Shown here: in pieces, positions 9,566-19,387 of the stretch | Position numbering within the stretch: the first letter of the stretch is position 1 | Layout: each line of letters begins with the position of its first letter | NCBI GenBank assembly: GCA_023436605.1 | Contig: JAEZIQ010000105.1 | Span: 1 to 64,000 of the forward strand | Reading direction: 5' to 3' | DNA length: 64,000 bases | From: Actinomycetes bacterium | Lineage (GTDB): Bacteria > Actinomycetota > Thermoleophilia > Solirubrobacterales > 70-9 | Notes under the pieces: model-generated | Told to the model about the DNA's origin: nothing | The model's input: the letters and a program-made list of their open reading frames with translations, nothing else | The model's database searches: none | Made by a program: the position numbers and the translations under genes

Positions 9566-10354
9566 ATGAAGAAGTACCTCAAGGCATTCTCATACGCCAA
9601 CGTCATGGCCACCGTCGCCGTCTTCCTGACGCTCGGCGGAGCCGCATACGCTGTCTCGCTGGCACCGAAGAACTCGGTCACCGGCCGATCCATCCGCGAC
9701 AACGCGGTCACCACGAAGGACGTCAGGAACAGTTCGCTGCAAGGAATCGACGTCCGGGACGACTCCCTCACCGGAGCCGATGTGGACGAATCGACCCTCG
9801 AAGGCGTCACTCTCAGGGGGCCCGCTGGCGGCGACCTGACGGGGCAGTTCCCGAGCCCGCTTCTCGGGCCGAACACGGTCGCTACCGAAGAAATTGCGAA
9901 TGACGGTGTCACGAACACGGACATCGCCGAGGGCGCGGTTACCGGTGTGAAGCTGGGCTTCAGCTCGGTCGACTCATCGAAGATCCAGGATGATTCGGTC
10001 GGTTCACCGGAGCTCGCCGACGCAGCGGTTGGTTCATCCGAGATTGGCGACGCCGCGGTCGGGGTCTCCGAGCTCGCCAACGACACGGTCGGTGCAGGCG
10101 CTTTCAAGGGCATGAACACATTCGTGTCGGAAGGCGTCACGGTGACCGCTGGCACGCCGAAGAGCACCTCCGTCTCGTGCCCGACCGGCTGGCAGATCGT
10201 CAGCGGTGGATACGCCTGGCTCGACGACGAGGCCAACTCGATCATCGGGAGTTCCCCGAGTGACACCGCCCCGAACAGCACGTGGGACGTGCGCGGGATG
10301 GTCGACGCGGGTAGCAACCGGCTGTTCGCCTGGGCGCTCTGCATCCAGCCGTAA
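9566..10354 (+). CDS. repeat-rich secreted protein with Solirubrobacterales-type leader
   Basis: A 262-residue protein with a leader typical of Thermoleophilia surface proteins: KKYLKAF, then YANVMATVAVFLTLGGAAYA. Residues about 30-180 are short degenerate repeats with alternating D, S, A and V (for example NAVTTKDV, NSSLQGIDV, DSLTGADV, AAVGSSEIGD), which suggests a right-handed beta-solenoid like pentapeptide-repeat folds. The C-terminal domain has two cysteines (SVSCPTGWQIVSGGYAW and WALCIQP) likely to form a disulfide outside the cell. The start has GTAAGGAGA upstream. A related collagen-like protein is at 46196-46795. The role is unknown, with surface display or adhesion as the inference. 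Confidence 0.8.
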   Translation: MKKYLKAFSYANVMATVAVFLTLGGAAYAVSLAPKNSVTGRSIRDNAVTTKDVRNSSLQGIDVRDDSLTGADVDESTLEGVTLRGPAGGDLTGQFPSPLLGPNTVATEEIANDGVTNTDIAEGAVTGVKLGFSSVDSSKIQDDSVGSPELADAAVGSSEIGDAAVGVSELANDTVGAGAFKGMNTFVSEGVTVTAGTPKSTSVSCPTGWQIVSGGYAWLDDEANSIIGSSPSDTAPNSTWDVRGMVDAGSNRLFAWALCIQP

Positions 10355-10454
10355 CCACGGCCGGACGAAGACCAGCTTCGCGGGGGGCCGGGTGGCTCCC
10401 CGCGGCCTGGTCGACAGCCGGCTCTCGCAATCACACAGAAGGACCGGAGAAAAC

Positions 10455-11285
10455 ATGAACACCATCAACCAGACAACAAACGGAATAGACAAACTGAAAG
10501 CCGCCCATCGTGCGACCTGGGATTCCGGCGACTACGCCGCGGTCGCCCGCGACCTCGTGACCGAGGTGGCCGAGGCCGCAGTGGAAGCCGCGCGACCGGG
10601 GCCCGGGGATGAACTCCTCGACGTCGCAACCGGCTCGGGCAATGCCGCGATCCCGTCTGCGATCGCAGGGGCCCGGGTGACCGGACTGGATCTCGCTCCG
10701 TCCCTGCTCGAAGCCGCCCAGCGCAAAGCGACCGCCGCGGGGGTAGTCGTCGATTGGGTCGAAGGCGACGCCGAAGCGCTGCCGTTCGCGGACGCCAGCT
10801 TCGACAAGGTGCTTTCGGTGCTTGGGGTGCAGTTCGCTCCCCACCACGAAGCCTCAGCACGGGAGCTGGCCCGGGTGGTTCGGCCCGGCGGCCAGATCGT
10901 TCTCTGCAGCTGGACCCCGCAGGGATACATCGGACAGTTCTTCAAGACAATCGGCCCGTACATGCCAGCGCCTCCCGAGGGAACCTCGCCGCCGCCGCTC
11001 TGGGGCGACGAAGGGCATGTGAAAGGACTGTTCGACGGTCGGGGCGTCGACTTCGATTTCGAGCGGCGCTCGGTGATCTTCCAACAGGAATCGCCGGCGA
11101 GTTTCGTCGATTACATGGCCGACAACTACGGGCCCCTGCTGAAGGCACGGGAGCGCCTCATCCCGGAAGGCAAATGGCCGGACCTGCGTGCCGATCTGGT
11201 GGCGCTGTCTGAATCGCTCAACCAGACGCCCGACGGCTTCTCGGTCCCGTCCGAGTTCCTGGTCGTGCGAGGTCACCGGCAATGA
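10455..11285 (+). CDS. class I SAM-dependent methyltransferase
   Basis: A 276-residue methyltransferase of the UbiE/MenG-like Rossmann type. Motif I is ELLDVATGSGNAAIPSA, the acidic residue ending strand 2 is in VTGLDLAPSLLEAA, motif II is VEGDAEALPFADASFDKVLS, and the post-motif is LARVVRPGGQIVLCSW. The start at 10455 is chosen because of the GGACCGGAG sequence just upstream and because the fold begins there; the frame is open further upstream but reads through the previous gene's tail. The last four bases overlap the cyclase gene (ATGA), so the two are probably co-transcribed and translationally coupled. The methyl acceptor is unknown. Confidence 0.88.
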   Translation: MNTINQTTNGIDKLKAAHRATWDSGDYAAVARDLVTEVAEAAVEAARPGPGDELLDVATGSGNAAIPSAIAGARVTGLDLAPSLLEAAQRKATAAGVVVDWVEGDAEALPFADASFDKVLSVLGVQFAPHHEASARELARVVRPGGQIVLCSWTPQGYIGQFFKTIGPYMPAPPEGTSPPPLWGDEGHVKGLFDGRGVDFDFERRSVIFQQESPASFVDYMADNYGPLLKARERLIPEGKWPDLRADLVALSESLNQTPDGFSVPSEFLVVRGHRQ

Positions 11286-14200
11286 ACCCCGGGACGGAAC
11301 CGATTGCCGAGCGCAAACAGGTCTCCGTCCTGTTCTGTGACGTGGTCGACTCACTGACCCTCGCCGGACGACTCGATCCTGAGGTCTGGCGCGGAATCCT
11401 TACGGAGTTCCTGGAGATATTCCGTGAGGAGGTCGAACGACTCGACGGCACCGTCGACAAGTTCACGGGGGACGGGGCAATGGCGATCTTCGGAGCGCCT
11501 GTGGCCCAGGAGGACCACGCGGTGAGAATCTGCCGCGCGGCCCTCCGTCTCCGTGATCGCCTCGACCGTTTCGCCGCCGGGCTGAATGAACGCGAGGGAA
11601 TCACTTTCGCGGTCCGCACCGGGATCAATTCGGGCGAGGTCGTGGTCGGTACGGTCGAGGCATCCGGGGGCGACTACACGGCGATCGGGCCGGTGGTGGG
11701 GATCGCTTCCCGAATGGAACAGATCGCCGCTCCGGGCGGGATCTGCCTGAGTGCCGACACCGCCCGGCTGGTCAACGGCCTCTTCGAAACCCGCAAGGAG
11801 CAGCCGGTGAAGGTAAAGGGGGTCGCCGATCCGGTCGAGGTCCACAGCCTCGTGGCCGAGACCAGCTCGGGGTCCCGGCGCCGGTCGGTTTCCGCAGCTC
11901 TCGTCTCGCGGACCGGGGAGCTGGCAACCCTGGAACGAGCGCTCGAGGATTCCCGGATCAGGGGTCAGCTGGTCGCGATAGAGGGCGACGTCGGCATGGG
12001 CAAGACCAGACTGTGCGCCGAGTTCGCCGAACTCTGTCGCCGCCGCGGGGTCAGGGTCACCGAGGGGCGGGGATACTCCAGCGGCAGTGAGGTACCTCTC
12101 TGGCCGGTTCGAGAACTGCTCCGTAGCTGGTTCGAACTGGGGGAGAGCGATCCGCCAGCGGCCGTACGGGCCCGGATCCTTTCCAGCCTGGGCGCGGACT
12201 GGGACGAGGTCGACGACGCCGTCGCGGTGCTTCAGGACTTCCTCGGTTCCCCCCGTTCGGCCGGGGATCTCCGGCGCACGATCAACCCGGAAGAGAGGCA
12301 GCGGCTCCTCTTCGCGGCGATCCGCCGCATCCTCACCGGACCGGCAAAGACCGAAGTGGGGGTGCTGATCATCGAGGACCTGCACTGGATCGATCCCGGC
12401 AGCGAAGCTTTCCTCTCCCGGGTTTTGGAGCTTTTGCCCGAGTCGCGCACGCTCGTGGTCGTCAACTTCAGGACGGGCTACCAGGGCGATTGGGCCCGTG
12501 ACCGGAACTTCAGAAGGCTCATCCTCGAGCCGTTCAGCGAAGACGAGGCCGGCCTCTTCTTTGAGCGACTCGTCGGTTGCGACGAGTCACTCCGGGGGCT
12601 GCCGTCGCTCATCTGGGAGAAGACCAGGGGCAACCCGCTGTTTGTCGAGGAAGTCATCCAGGCGATGCTCGACGAGGGCGCGCTCGCCGGAAAACAGGAT
12701 TCGTACCGGCTGAACAGGCCCGTCGGCCAGATCGAGATTCCGGCCACGGTCCAGGCCGTTCTCGCCGCGCGCATCGACCGCCTGCCCGCCCCTGAAAAGG
12801 AAGTGCTCGGCAGCGCAGCAGTGATCGGCCAACGGTTCGGCCGGCCCGTGCTGGAAGCGATCGCTAAGCAGGATGGCGAAGAGCTGGACCGGATCCTCGA
12901 GTCGCTCGAAGCGGCGGATCTCATCTTCCGCCCGGTTCGTGCCCGGACCCAGGAATTCGAGTTCGAACACGGGCTGGTCCAGGAAGTCGCGTACACCAGT
13001 CAGCTCCGGGAACGCCGCGCGGAACTTCACCAAAGGGTGGCAGATGCGATCGAGGCCCTGGCCGGAGATCGGGGGGACGAATCGGCCGCCCTGGCCGCCT
13101 ATCACCGCGAAGGGGCCGGCCAGCACGCGGAAGCCATCGTTGCCCTGGCACGGGCTGCGACCTGGGCCGGGCAACATCACCCGGACGACGCGATCAGGCA
13201 TTGGCGACGGATCCGGTGGCTCATCCGCTCGATGGACCGGACCCCGGAGATCGACCAGATCGCAATGCAGGGATGCCTCTGGACCCTCCAGTTCGGATGG
13301 CGGCTCGGACTGGGGGAGGATGTCTCGGCCGAAGGTCTGAGGCTCGCCGATAGCTCCGGCGAGCCTGCCGCGAAGGTCGTGATGCTCGGCGCGGTCAGCC
13401 TCGCCCGGGGCATGCTCGGTGATCTTGACGTCGCCCTCCAGACCAGCCACGAAGGTGTGGCGCTGGCCGAGCGGATCGGCCGGCGCCGACAGCTCCAGCC
13501 CGCCACACCGACCTGGTACTGGAACGCAGCCGCCGGAAACCTCGAACTGGCCCTCGAAGAGATCGACGAGTTCCTCGCCGAAAACGCCGATCGCTACGAG
13601 ATTGGCCGCAACATGGTCGGGTTCTCCCTGCCGATCTTCCTCACGTATTTCCGCGGCCAGATCCTCTGCGACATGGGGCGGATCACCGGAGCCGAGCGTT
13701 CTTTCCGCCGTGCCCTGCAGCTGGCCGAGGAGCACGACGAACTTGAAAGTCTGGGATGGGCCCATTCCTGTCTCGGTGCGATCGAATGGTACGGAGCCGA
13801 AATCGGCGAGGAAGCGGTGGAACACGGGCGGCTGGGGGTGGCGACAGGGGAACGTCTCGGCAGTCCATTTTCGACCGTGACTTCCCTGTGGCTTCTCTCC
13901 CTGGCCCATTCGGCCCGTGGCGAGTGGAACGAGGCGATCGAAGCGGCCGAAGCTAGCCGGGATCGCATGAACGGAACCGGCACTGGAACCCAGTATGCGG
14001 GTATGGCACAGGTGGCGCTCGCGGAAGGACGGCTCGGCGCGGGGGACATCTGGGGCGCGCTTCGGGCAGCCCGTGGCGGAGTTGCCGCGGCAGTCAAGAG
14101 AGGAGCGAAGATCTCGGTTGCCCGCTCCCGGGTCACGCTCGGCCGGGTGCTCCTCGCGGCCGGTGACTACACCGAGTCCCGGGGCCAGTTGATGATGGCG

Positions 14201-14437
14201 ATCGAACTGGGTTCCGGCGTCGAGCGCGCCACGACCCCTCGCGCCTACGAGGCCCTCGCCGACCTCGCGGCTGTCCAGGGCGACGGGCAGGAGAGGCTCC
14301 GCTGTCTCGAACTGGCCTTTCGGGATTACTCGTCGGGCGGCGCCACCACCCATCGTCGCCGCGTTGAAACGGCCCTCGGGAGGATCGTTCGGGATCGCCC
14401 GCCGGGTCCGAAGGTTCCCACTTACCGATCAACGTGA
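11282..14437 (+). CDS. class III nucleotide cyclase fused to AAA/STAND ATPase and TPR region
   Basis: A 1051-residue fusion. Residues about 12-190 form a class III cyclase domain: SVLFCDVVDS carries metal-binding D20, VDKFTGDGAMAIFG carries D64, and TGINSGEVVVG and SRMEQIA follow, so catalytic metal ligands are present. A P-loop ATPase domain follows (GDVGMGKT near residue 235, Walker B-like LIIEDLHWIDPGS), then winged-helix and helical repeats rich in TPR-like pairs to the end. Many actinobacteria carry such fusions, thought to make cAMP or cGMP in response to unknown signals. The start overlaps the methyltransferase stop by four bases. Whether the cyclase is active and its nucleotide preference cannot be decided by eye. 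Confidence 0.92.
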   Translation: MNPGTEPIAERKQVSVLFCDVVDSLTLAGRLDPEVWRGILTEFLEIFREEVERLDGTVDKFTGDGAMAIFGAPVAQEDHAVRICRAALRLRDRLDRFAAGLNEREGITFAVRTGINSGEVVVGTVEASGGDYTAIGPVVGIASRMEQIAAPGGICLSADTARLVNGLFETRKEQPVKVKGVADPVEVHSLVAETSSGSRRRSVSAALVSRTGELATLERALEDSRIRGQLVAIEGDVGMGKTRLCAEFAELCRRRGVRVTEGRGYSSGSEVPLWPVRELLRSWFELGESDPPAAVRARILSSLGADWDEVDDAVAVLQDFLGSPRSAGDLRRTINPEERQRLLFAAIRRILTGPAKTEVGVLIIEDLHWIDPGSEAFLSRVLELLPESRTLVVVNFRTGYQGDWARDRNFRRLILEPFSEDEAGLFFERLVGCDESLRGLPSLIWEKTRGNPLFVEEVIQAMLDEGALAGKQDSYRLNRPVGQIEIPATVQAVLAARIDRLPAPEKEVLGSAAVIGQRFGRPVLEAIAKQDGEELDRILESLEAADLIFRPVRARTQEFEFEHGLVQEVAYTSQLRERRAELHQRVADAIEALAGDRGDESAALAAYHREGAGQHAEAIVALARAATWAGQHHPDDAIRHWRRIRWLIRSMDRTPEIDQIAMQGCLWTLQFGWRLGLGEDVSAEGLRLADSSGEPAAKVVMLGAVSLARGMLGDLDVALQTSHEGVALAERIGRRRQLQPATPTWYWNAAAGNLELALEEIDEFLAENADRYEIGRNMVGFSLPIFLTYFRGQILCDMGRITGAERSFRRALQLAEEHDELESLGWAHSCLGAIEWYGAEIGEEAVEHGRLGVATGERLGSPFSTVTSLWLLSLAHSARGEWNEAIEAAEASRDRMNGTGTGTQYAGMAQVALAEGRLGAGDIWGALRAARGGVAAAVKRGAKISVARSRVTLGRVLLAAGDYTESRGQLMMAIELGSGVERATTPRAYEALADLAAVQGDGQERLRCLELAFRDYSSGGATTHRRRVETALGRIVRDRPPGPKVPTYRST

Positions 14438-14507
14438 GGTAAGCTTCTTTTCGCGGGATGATCGAACCACGATCAGCCAGTCGGGCTGACTGACCCAGGG
14501 GGACTCA

Positions 14508-15359
14508 ATGAAGGCAGTACGCGGAGTGAGCTTCAAGACTGTGATGTCGTTCGTCGGGACGGTATCGGTGGTACTTGCGTTGAACGGTGTGCTGATCGGC
14601 ACGGCCTCGGCGAGTGGCAAAGTCGACCGGGTCGCGGTCGTGAGCCAGTCTGGAAAGAAGGCGCTGGTGAGCGGGTCTCTGCCCAAATGTCCGACCGGCG
14701 CGAGGCGCACTGTCGCGGTTAGCTTGACCCAGTCCGGCAAGACGGCAAAGGGCACCTGGCGGGCCAGGTGCCAGGGCGGCATTCAGGCCTGGTCGGCGGT
14801 TCTCAAGACCAGCGGTGCCCGGATCGCCTCAGGTCCGGCAAGGGTCACGGCGCTGGTCGTCTACCGCTTCGGAAAGCAGCGCACCAGCCGCAAGATCGTC
14901 AGGCGGGTCCGGCTGCGGACCAAGGCGGGCAATCATCCTCCCGGGGATCGACCGATCATGGTCGGCGTGACCTTTCGCCTGCCGGCGGGTTATGAGGTCT
15001 ACGTCGAAGGGGGCGGCGCTGGCACGAAGCGAAGCAGTTGTACCCGGGATGAGACGGTTGAACTATTCACCAGCGATGGTGGCGCGAAGCGGATCCTGTT
15101 TCAGTTCATCGCCAAGGACGGCGGCGGCTGCAGCCTCCTAGAGAGCTACAACCAGGTCTGGGTCGCGGTCGACGGTCCCGGGACCAAAGACCTGGGCGGG
15201 TACTTCTGGCTCGGGCAAAAATCTTCGGGACACCCGTACTTCGCAAGCTGCAAGGTGAGGGTCGAGAACGTGTTCGACAGCTACGACTGGATCAACGCCT
15301 GGACCGGTCTCCGGTGCACGCAACCTGGTGACTGGGAACTGGATGTCACCCTGCCGTAG
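14508..15359 (+). CDS. secreted protein of unknown function
   Basis: A 283-residue protein with a long Sec-type leader (hydrophobic TVMSFVGTVSVVLALNGVLIG followed by TASASG). The mature part has a basic stretch near residues 115-145 (RFGKQRTSRKIVRRVRLRTK) and four to five cysteines in the C-terminal half (RSSCTRDE, GGGCSLLE, FASCKVRV, LRCTQPGD), suggesting two disulfides. No known domain is recognised. The start has a GGGGG stretch ahead of the ATG. It follows the cyclase gene by 70 bases. Its role may be on the cell surface, but this is inference. Confidence 0.7.
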   Translation: MKAVRGVSFKTVMSFVGTVSVVLALNGVLIGTASASGKVDRVAVVSQSGKKALVSGSLPKCPTGARRTVAVSLTQSGKTAKGTWRARCQGGIQAWSAVLKTSGARIASGPARVTALVVYRFGKQRTSRKIVRRVRLRTKAGNHPPGDRPIMVGVTFRLPAGYEVYVEGGGAGTKRSSCTRDETVELFTSDGGAKRILFQFIAKDGGGCSLLESYNQVWVAVDGPGTKDLGGYFWLGQKSSGHPYFASCKVRVENVFDSYDWINAWTGLRCTQPGDWELDVTLP

Positions 15360-15398
15360 GCGTCCGCTCGTCTTCATCGGCAGCGTCCCTGCGGGCCC

Positions 15399-15414
15399 AC
15401 CGAGTTTTCTCGGT
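15399..15414 (+). terminator. small hairpin after the secreted-protein gene
   Basis: ACCGAG and CTCGGT pair over a TTTT loop, 40 bases after the stop at 15359. It may end transcription or simply be a stable hairpin; no T run follows. Confidence 0.3.
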
Positions 15415-15487
15415 CCGACGTGTTTGATGGGGTATAACGCGGGTACCCTTAGGCGATCTATACGCCGCTTGAGGATTTGGAGGCAGG

Positions 15488-18400
15488 GTGTCTCAGCTAT
15501 CGCGTCGTGGCCAGAGTCTCTGGCTGCTTGCTGTTTCGTTCGGGATCGGACTTGGTTTACTCGCAGGAAACTGCGTCTCGCAGGGGGCCGTTCCTGACCC
15601 GGGTCCGAATACTGCCGTGGTCCGGGTCTTCGTGGGTGGTGACCGGGCGACGCCTACAACAATCGCACCCCTGGCCGGCGCCAGATTCGGGCTTTTCGAT
15701 ACGGAGCCGGGAAACTACGACCCGTTCGACGGCTACACGAGCGACACTCCGCTCTACACATGTACTTCTGACGCGGACGGCGACTGTGTCTTCGAGGTTC
15801 CGATCCGGAGCGAGGGGCAGGTTTCCCCCGGGACCAAGCTCTGGGTCGCGCCGCTCGAGGGGCCACCCCGCAGCGGCATCCAATGGTTCGCCAATCCGGT
15901 CTGGCAAACCGGGCCGGGGAACGCCTCCCAGACTGATCAGACCCGTCACGTCTTCCAGACTCCGGCGCTTTACGCCAACCAGACCTACCTCTCGGGCTCG
16001 AACGGCTTCATAAGCCAACCTGGGGTCCAGACCAGTCCCCCGAAATCCGTCGGGAACTACACCCGGCGGATCGATTCGGGCGGTGTCTGGCCGTTGTCCA
16101 GGAGGGACCCAGATCTTCCGCCTCAATGCGGCCTTAATGTAGCTCTTGAAGTCGATTTATCCGGTTCCATGAACGGATCGGTGCCGGCCCTGAAGACGGC
16201 GATGGATGCGTTTGTGGCTGCGCTGCGGGGCACTCCCTCCCGAGCGGCACTGCTCACTTTCTCAACCAACACTCCGGCCAACAACGCAGGGCCCAACACG
16301 CAGCTCCAATCGGTCGCCACGACCGCGGACGCCAACGCTTTCAGATCGCTCTACTCGGGTTGGACCAACGCTACGGCCAACGGTTGGACCAACTGGGACA
16401 CGGCCCTCGATGCCGCCGCCTCTTCGAACGTAGCGAGCGCCGCCGACGATCAGTTTGACCTCGTCGTCTTCATGACGGACGGCAACCCCACGGTCTACTC
16501 ACCGATCAACGGGTCCATCCCGACCCGAAGCGGCTACACCCGTTTCCGTGAGATCGGAAACGCGGTTGCTTCGGCGAACCGACTGAAAGCCACGGGTGGG
16601 ATCATTGACGGCCCGAACCTGGAAGGGGGGACCAGGGTCCTCGCCGTCGGCGTCGGTGCCGGACTGAACGAAGGTTCCGACCGCAACCTGCGGTCAATCT
16701 CCGGCCGCACTGCGTACGACCCCTCGATTCCGATCGCCGATGTCGACTTCTATCGAGTCGATGACTACACCGAAGTGAGCCGGCGGCTGCGAGAGCTGTT
16801 CCTCTCGGCCTGTGCTCCGTCGGTTTCGGTGATCAAGCAGGTCATACCTAACGGCGGCACAATCGCCGACGCGTACACCCCGACCGACCCGTGGACCTAT
16901 ACCGCCACCCCGATCTCGGCCGGGTTGTCGATCGACCCTCCGTCGGCATCGACCAGCCCGGCCACCGGCGCGCTCAACTTCGATCTCGCGTTCGACGAGG
17001 AAACCTCGCCGGCCACCGTTGAGATCAACGAAACCCAGAAGCCAGGTCACACTCTCGTCCAGGTCGGTGGCAACAACGCCGTTTGCGTCGACAAAAGCGA
17101 GGATGACAATCCAGTCCCGGTCACCAACCAGGGCGCGAACGGTTTCCGGGTAAGTCTCGGTCTGCAATCTGCGGTCAGTTGCATCGTCTACAACGAGGAG
17201 CCGGACCTCAGCAACAGTTCGGTTCAAGTTGAAAAGCGGTGGCGAATCAACACGAGCCAGGGCACCGAGGTGTTCGAGAACGGTTCCCAGCCCTCGTACC
17301 TGCAGGCAGATATGACGCTGACTGGGCCCGACTCGGACACTCCGCGGCTCCAGCCTTGGGGCATACCCCGATCCGGATACCAGGCTGGCGACATCGCCAG
17401 CTTCGACGAGGATGTGACGGTCGACCTGCCCGGTTGCGAGTTCACCGGAGCGACGATTCAGCGGGGCGAAGAGGGGGCGCGGTCTTCCCTGGACCTGAGC
17501 GATCCTCAGTACCAGCTTGAACTCCTGGCCGGAACCAACGAGTTCATCGCTCTCAATGACATTGTCTGCCACAGCAACCTGAGGCTTCTGAAACAGGTGG
17601 AAGGAGGACCGGCAGATCCGCTGGCCTGGACTCTCAGAGCTATCGAACCGACGGGGGCGCTGCCCGGCCCGAACGGGACCAGCGGCATTTCCTCGGAGGT
17701 CACCGACTCGGTCACCTACCAGTTGGCCGAAGCTTCGGATCCCGCAGATCCTTTCCTGTACAACTTCAAGCAGTCCGACTTCCGCAGCCGGCCGCTGGCC
17801 AATCCGTTATCGACCGGGTCCATGACCTGCAACGTCGACGCCGGAAGCGGTGACGCGATGGGTGGTGACGGGGGAGTGGTGGTGCCCCGCGGCCAGAACG
17901 TGACGTGCATCGCGATCAACCGGACCTCCAGAATCGGCATCGTCAAGGTGGTCAAGGGCGGCAACGCGCGTCCTGGCGACTTCCAGTTCACCGCCAGGCC
18001 GATCGATCCGGATCCGGCAGAGGTACCGGTTCAGCAACTGCAGGGGGCCAGCTCGCCGGGCAGTGTGATCAACGTACGCCCGGAACAGCGTTACCGCATT
18101 TCCGAGTCGTCCAAGCCGGGGCGATACAAGCTGACGAGCCTCAAATGCACGGTCAACGGCGACGCCGTTTCACCTCGAAACATCGTCCTGCCCGCCAGCG
18201 CAGTGGCACGATGTCGCGCGGTCAACTCTTTCTCGTCACAAGCCCGGGTAACGGTGGCCAAGAAGGCGAACCGGAAACGGGTGCGACGCGGACAAATGAT
18301 CAAGTACCGGATCGTGGTGCGCTCCGTGGGGCGGGATGCGGCGAGGAACGTCATTGTGTGCGACCGGCTCCCGAGGGGCTTGATCTTCGTCAGGGCACCC

Positions 18401-18619
18401 GGGTCACGATTCAACGACGGGCGGGTTTGCTGGACGATCCAGAGTCTGCCGGCCGGGGCACGCCGGATACTTAACGTGATCATGAGGGTGCCCCAAGTGG
18501 GGCGGACCCACCGGATCAGGAACCGGGTGTGGATCGACGGATCCAACGTGACGCCGAAGGGTGACGTCGCGAACGTAGTGGCGGTGAGCGTCGCGCCAAG
18601 GCCCCCGTTCACCGGATGA
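15488..18619 (+). CDS. secreted von Willebrand factor A protein with C-terminal DUF11 domain
   Basis: A 1043-residue exported protein. A leader (LWLLAVSFGIGLGLLAG) is followed by a Spy-protein-like beta domain, then a vWA domain at about residues 212-440 with an intact metal-ion-dependent adhesion motif, D223-x-S225-x-S227 in VDLSGS, plus FMTDGNP. Several prealbumin/SpaA-like beta domains follow (IKQVIPNGG, LLKQVEGGPADPLAWTLRA, IVKVVKGGNARPGDFQF), and the C-terminus is DUF11-like (VTVAKKANRKRVRRGQMIKY). No LPXTG sorting motif or terminal membrane anchor is visible. The start is a GTG with GGAGGCAG just upstream. It probably works as a surface adhesin or matrix component. The L,D-transpeptidase gene follows by seven bases. 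Confidence 0.88.
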   Translation: MSQLSRRGQSLWLLAVSFGIGLGLLAGNCVSQGAVPDPGPNTAVVRVFVGGDRATPTTIAPLAGARFGLFDTEPGNYDPFDGYTSDTPLYTCTSDADGDCVFEVPIRSEGQVSPGTKLWVAPLEGPPRSGIQWFANPVWQTGPGNASQTDQTRHVFQTPALYANQTYLSGSNGFISQPGVQTSPPKSVGNYTRRIDSGGVWPLSRRDPDLPPQCGLNVALEVDLSGSMNGSVPALKTAMDAFVAALRGTPSRAALLTFSTNTPANNAGPNTQLQSVATTADANAFRSLYSGWTNATANGWTNWDTALDAAASSNVASAADDQFDLVVFMTDGNPTVYSPINGSIPTRSGYTRFREIGNAVASANRLKATGGIIDGPNLEGGTRVLAVGVGAGLNEGSDRNLRSISGRTAYDPSIPIADVDFYRVDDYTEVSRRLRELFLSACAPSVSVIKQVIPNGGTIADAYTPTDPWTYTATPISAGLSIDPPSASTSPATGALNFDLAFDEETSPATVEINETQKPGHTLVQVGGNNAVCVDKSEDDNPVPVTNQGANGFRVSLGLQSAVSCIVYNEEPDLSNSSVQVEKRWRINTSQGTEVFENGSQPSYLQADMTLTGPDSDTPRLQPWGIPRSGYQAGDIASFDEDVTVDLPGCEFTGATIQRGEEGARSSLDLSDPQYQLELLAGTNEFIALNDIVCHSNLRLLKQVEGGPADPLAWTLRAIEPTGALPGPNGTSGISSEVTDSVTYQLAEASDPADPFLYNFKQSDFRSRPLANPLSTGSMTCNVDAGSGDAMGGDGGVVVPRGQNVTCIAINRTSRIGIVKVVKGGNARPGDFQFTARPIDPDPAEVPVQQLQGASSPGSVINVRPEQRYRISESSKPGRYKLTSLKCTVNGDAVSPRNIVLPASAVARCRAVNSFSSQARVTVAKKANRKRVRRGQMIKYRIVVRSVGRDAARNVIVCDRLPRGLIFVRAPGSRFNDGRVCWTIQSLPAGARRILNVIMRVPQVGRTHRIRNRVWIDGSNVTPKGDVANVVAVSVAPRPPFTG

Positions 18620-18626
18620 GTTTCCG

Positions 18627-19364
18627 GTGAGTCACCGCGCCTTCACCTGCTTGGCGGTGGGGGTGGTCGTTGTTTGCGGTTGGGCCGGCCCCACGGCCGG
18701 GGCCGAAACCCGGACCGGTGGGGTCAGTCCACCAACCTGGGAGGTGCTCTCGAGAGGAGTTGCGTTCTCCAACTCGGCCCATCCCGTTCGAACGTCGCGA
18801 GTCAGGGTCCGTCCCTCGAGAAAGGCCAGAATCATCGACCGTCTTCGCTTGTTCACCGAGGATGGTTTTGCGGAGATCTACCTGCTGCTGCTTCGTCGCA
18901 CGACCCGCCACGGAACATGGATCCGGATCGGCCTGCCGGGCCGTCCGAACGGGCGCAAGGGATGGGTGCCAAGGAGCGCCCTAGGTGGTTTTCGACGGTC
19001 CACCGGGGCCGTGGTGATCAACCGAGCGGCCCGGAGACTAACCTTCTTTCGGGGTGGTCGAGTAAGTTGGTCGGCCCCGGCCGGAATCGGTGCCCCCGGC
19101 ACGCCGACACCCGCCGGCAGGTTCTGGGTGCGAGAACAGTTCCCGGTCCGACCCGGCAGCATCTACGGCAGCTACGCGTTCGGCACCTCGGCCTACTCGC
19201 GCCTGAGCGAGTGGCCCGGTGGCGGGGTCATCGGCATCCACGGCACCGATAGTCCCTGGCTGATTCCCGGCCGGCCCTCACACGGCTGTATCCGTCTCCG
19301 CAACGCGGCGATCCGCAGGCTGGCCGGTCAGCTCACCACGGGAGCCACAGTCCTGATCAGATGA
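18627..19364 (+). CDS. L,D-transpeptidase (YkuD domain)
   Basis: A 245-residue exported protein: Sec-type leader (FTCLAVGVVVVCGWAG), an SH3-like middle part (VRVRPSRKARIIDRL to GWVPRSALGG), and a C-terminal YkuD catalytic domain with the signature histidine in IGIHGTDSPWL and the cysteine nucleophile in SHGCIRL. Such enzymes form 3-3 cross-links in peptidoglycan or attach proteins to it. The start is a GTG, seven bases after the vWA gene, so the two probably form an operon. This arrangement invites the idea that the enzyme anchors or modifies wall around the adhesin; that is inference. Confidence 0.92.
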   Translation: MSHRAFTCLAVGVVVVCGWAGPTAGAETRTGGVSPPTWEVLSRGVAFSNSAHPVRTSRVRVRPSRKARIIDRLRLFTEDGFAEIYLLLLRRTTRHGTWIRIGLPGRPNGRKGWVPRSALGGFRRSTGAVVINRAARRLTFFRGGRVSWSAPAGIGAPGTPTPAGRFWVREQFPVRPGSIYGSYAFGTSAYSRLSEWPGGGVIGIHGTDSPWLIPGRPSHGCIRLRNAAIRRLAGQLTTGATVLIR

Positions 19365-19387
19365 CTTCACGCCTGGCATCGGGTCCG

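Noticed and set aside
12587..14353. 588-residue minus-strand open frame
   Set aside because: It is a shadow of the cyclase-ATPase-TPR gene with no recognisable motif.
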